A stretch of 64,000 nt of DNA from Helopsaltes ochotensis (Eukaryota > Chordata > Aves > Passeriformes > Locustellidae): positions 1 to 64,000 of the forward strand of contig VXBM01001016.1 of assembly GCA_013400155.1 (NCBI GenBank), given 5' to 3'. This document shows, one piece after another, positions 61,004-64,000 of the stretch. A program made the position numbers and the translations under genes. The notes beneath the pieces are model-generated. The model was not told the DNA's origin and ran no database searches. It saw only the letters and a program-made list of their open reading frames with translations. Every line of letters starts with the position of its first letter. The first letter of the stretch is position 1.

Positions 61004-64000
61004 TATGGTAACTGTTGCCTCATTAGAGGGACCAACTTTACACTTCCCATGAGGGAAGGGCTGTAGGTAGAGATAGCTCTGGTTAGACACTAGAAAATTC
61101 GTGTAAGGGAGAGTCCCAGGAAGGCAGACTGTATAAATTCTGATCTTCATGTAGTAGTGAGTTTTATTTTCATGTCCCATAGTTTTGGTTTCCAACAGTA
61201 TTTAAAAGGAAAAAAAAATCATGAATTTCTATCATAATGTTTTCTTTCAAAGACTTCAGATCTAGGATTAGAGAAACACAATGAGCTACATACTATAATT
61301 TAGTGAATCAAGCGAGTAAGAGACTATTCACAATTTGGGTATCACCATAGGTAGTTGTGAATGGTATGTTTTAACTGTACTGCCTGGCATAGATGATCTG
61401 TTATATATGATAGAAGATAATACCAAAGACTACTCCCCTTTAAAATGTATTTTTCTAGTAAGAGGAAAAGGGAAAACACAAATTTGAAGAAGTGGAATGA
61501 TCTTTTGAGTAACTTGTAAATAAAAGATTTATAAAAACATCAAAGCAGTTACTTAATAATAGTGACAGGGTGTAAAATGTTATGGTAATTTCAAAATGAT
61601 CTGTAAAATACAATAAAACTGCCATAAGGTGTCACTATAACCCAAGAAACTTTCAAATAAATTTCAAACATTATAGAAATGTTCCTCTCCAGGTACAAGA
61701 CTTTCCTCATACAGCTTTGTGAAAGTAAAAAAGAACCTATTTTTAATTAACAAACTGTATTCCTGTATGTAGAGAAATCATCATGAAATGTATCTGTATT
61801 AGTGCAGTGATGTAGAAACTCTGCCCTTTTTTCTTTTTGTGGAGAAACAGACATACTTCACATAGGAACTTTCCACATAGAAATGCTTTAAAGCCCTCTT
61901 ACTGTGTAAGATAAGAAATGAGTACTTAATTAGCAGCTTTCAGTAAGTAAGTATTTCAGTAAGTATTTCCATTGTTGTTTTATATGTTATTAGCATCCCA
62001 GGAGGCACTATTTTTATTTTGTATCCAACTATGATCAGATTCCTACCAGTGATCTGATCAGGAAGCAGAAACTAGAAACTAAAGAGGAATTTTTTAACCA
62101 TTTGGAATTAGTGCTGGCATTTAAAATTCTCAAAGAGACTCAGTTTTGAAACATCAAAATGTTTTAATTCAATTTAATTTTAAGAAATCTTCAGTTAGGA
62201 AGAGAGGTCACTCAGGATTTTCTAGCCTTTGAGCTCTTGGTAAGAGCTAAAAAGGCAAAGTCATCTTGCTTTAAAAAAGGAAGGTTCCTCTAAATAACAA
62301 GAGCAAACTGTGATCCAAAAATCATCTCACAAGCACCAGGGATGTGATCACATGGCCTTGAATTAAAAAGAAACTGATTAAAAATTGACAAAGTTATTCT
62401 CGTGTATTTCCACTGGAGGAGCCCAGCAGCCTTTGGTTATTAAGGTTGATCACTAAGCACAAAGTGAGACATCTTTATGTTAATTCAGCAAAGACAGCAA
62501 AAGGTTAAATTAACTTTCTCAGGATGTTAGTGTCAGGGTGTTAATTACTGTGATAATTAAATATTTGTAAAGAGATAAAAATTTTATATTTTACAAGCAT
62601 TGGGAGAAGCATTGGGGTTGCTTGCAAGACAATCAGCACATGAAATGTGTATGCTATCCAGTCTGCCCTGAAACCAGTAGCAAAAATCTCTTTTAAACGT
62701 GCCAAAGACTTTACCCTGTCCATTAAATTGAGGAATCATTGGTAGGAGCAGCACAAAGATGGTACTCCAAGGCTTTTCAACAAAAGAAATAACTGTAACA
62801 AATTAGATAGCCTCTAGGTGTATACATTTACTTGTATCTGTAGAAACTACTCTTCCACGTAAGTTATGTTTATTGCTAGTTCTGATATTTGCAAGCTTGG
62901 TTTTCCTAAGGGGTTGCTGGAATTCTGAATTCTTTGCCCTGCATCTGCAAGGAAAAGCTCTTGTTAGTTAGGCACATCTCCTGTATGTGCACTTGGCTAG
63001 TTTCAACTTTTCTTGCAGCTCACTTTACTCTTGAACACCTGAGGTAGTGATGGCATGTGAACACACAGCAGTGGCTGTCTGCATGTTGGTTTAGGTCTGT
63101 ATTGGGTCTAAAATACTGTTTTAATACGCTTACTAGTGGTCTCTGGGGATAGGAGTCTGTAGTTTCAGTAGTATCTACAAGCTGTGTGAATCATATAGTT
63201 TTAATTTTGCAAAAATATTTCCTTACAAGTGCAGGCAAATGCTGTGTCTTGGACTTAGCCTCCAGCTTGCAAACAGGAGACTTAAAATGAAATTGTATAT
63301 ATAATAAATTGCGTTTTAAGGAGGTCTGAGATAGCAAAAAGAGAATCACAATGTGGTATAATTTTTGAAAAGGCAAATTAGGGCATAGGTTAAAACAGGA
63401 AAGAAAAAAGCAGTAACAATGACAGCTGGGTCTAAAAGGGCTATCACGTTAGGTCTTATTAAGGAAGAGTTCCTCACTGATGCTCCAAAAGGTGTGCTGG
63501 GATTAGTCCCGTAGGTATTGCCATGGCCTCATCCAGTGCATTCTTGTTGGGAATTGAGTAGTGCCCCTGTGGATGGTGCCCCAGCAGGAGCAGAGCGCTG
63601 CAAAGCTGCTGTGACAGTCTCTGCAGCAGTGTTTTGGAATGCAGGCAGTCCTCTGCTCCGTGAGCCTGAGGAAACAGAGAAGCAGCAGAGCTGCCTCCCT
63701 GCAGAGAAGCAAGAGTGAGTAACACACTTTCTTTAGACCTTAGAGAAAGGATCAGTGAAATTCAAAAGGGGCTATTGCTGTAGCACTGCAGACGTGCAGG
63801 CTTCTGTGAAGGATGGTAAGGAGTAAAGAGGCGGGAGAGAGGAAACCTGCTGTGAGAAATGTGTAATTCTGTTAATGCTGAGGCAAGGGGTATTGCTAAT
63901 GAGAGACCCCTGGCCTTAAGGGGAATGTAGATCTCTGAGGGAGCCACTTGAATGAGCCCCAAATGCATGGAGGACAGGCTTCAGACATCTGTGCTAAATT

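Larger units (their letters stand above)
56600..64000. other. Intergenic region downstream of SCYL2
   Basis: About 7.4 kb with no open frame that I can tie to a gene. By synteny with other vertebrates as I recall it, SLC17A8 should be the next gene; its N-terminal coding exon was looked for and not found here. Contents noted: the T/G tract at 58922-58988, an 18-base A run at 59767-59784, a 20-bp tandem duplication at 60964-61003, and GC-richer patches at about 57120-57420, 59490-59700 and 63480-63720. The patches may be old repeats or unannotated exons or UTR. Confidence 0.6.

Noticed and set aside
63480..63720. First exon of the expected next gene, SLC17A8
   Set aside because: The open frames here do not resemble the vesicular glutamate transporter N-terminus. 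The patch may be UTR or a repeat, but nothing supports a coding call.

Overview
The window is 64 kb of a bird nuclear chromosome. Three conserved vertebrate genes with many small exons fill about 56 kb, all with GT-AG introns. The order and orientation ACTR6 (+), DEPDC4 (-), SCYL2 (+) match what I recall of the human 12q23 block. The interspersed repeats are CR1 retroposons in both orientations plus one tRNA-Ile-headed SINE with a CR1 tail. I know that architecture from songbirds (TguSINE1 type), so a passerine is the best guess. The sequence is AT-rich outside one CpG-rich promoter and has two assembly gaps (10215-10244 and 22099-22571).

Layout: 1-7944 holds ACTR6 from exon 2 to the stop; exon 1, about 23 codons, lies upstream of the window. 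7945-8240 is its probable 3' UTR. 8250-12538 is the convergent ACTR6/DEPDC4 spacer, with an unassigned exon-like block on the minus strand, a short gap, a poly-T run and a CR1. 12539-22013 is DEPDC4, whose ten exons I could join in phase to 561 codons plus stop. 21580-22760 is a CpG-rich head-to-head promoter shared by DEPDC4 and SCYL2 and cut by the larger gap. 26382-51358 is SCYL2 from its first coding exon to the stop (17 coding exons, 928 codons); its 5' UTR exon should lie in or beside the gap. 51359-56600 is probable SCYL2 3' UTR and flank with several poly(A) signals. 56600-64000 looks intergenic, and I found no confident gene there.

The genes do not form a functional operon. ACTR6 is an actin-related subunit of the H2A.Z-depositing SRCAP/SWR1-type remodeller. 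DEPDC4 is a little-studied DEP-domain protein. SCYL2 is a clathrin/AP-2-associated pseudokinase. I found no bacterial-type system, CRISPR array, structural RNA gene or undescribed defence locus. The points most worth a second look are the full-length DEPDC4 model with a cysteine-rich tail, the orphan exon-like block at 8967-9099, a coding-like decayed stretch in SCYL2 intron 2, and the SINE.
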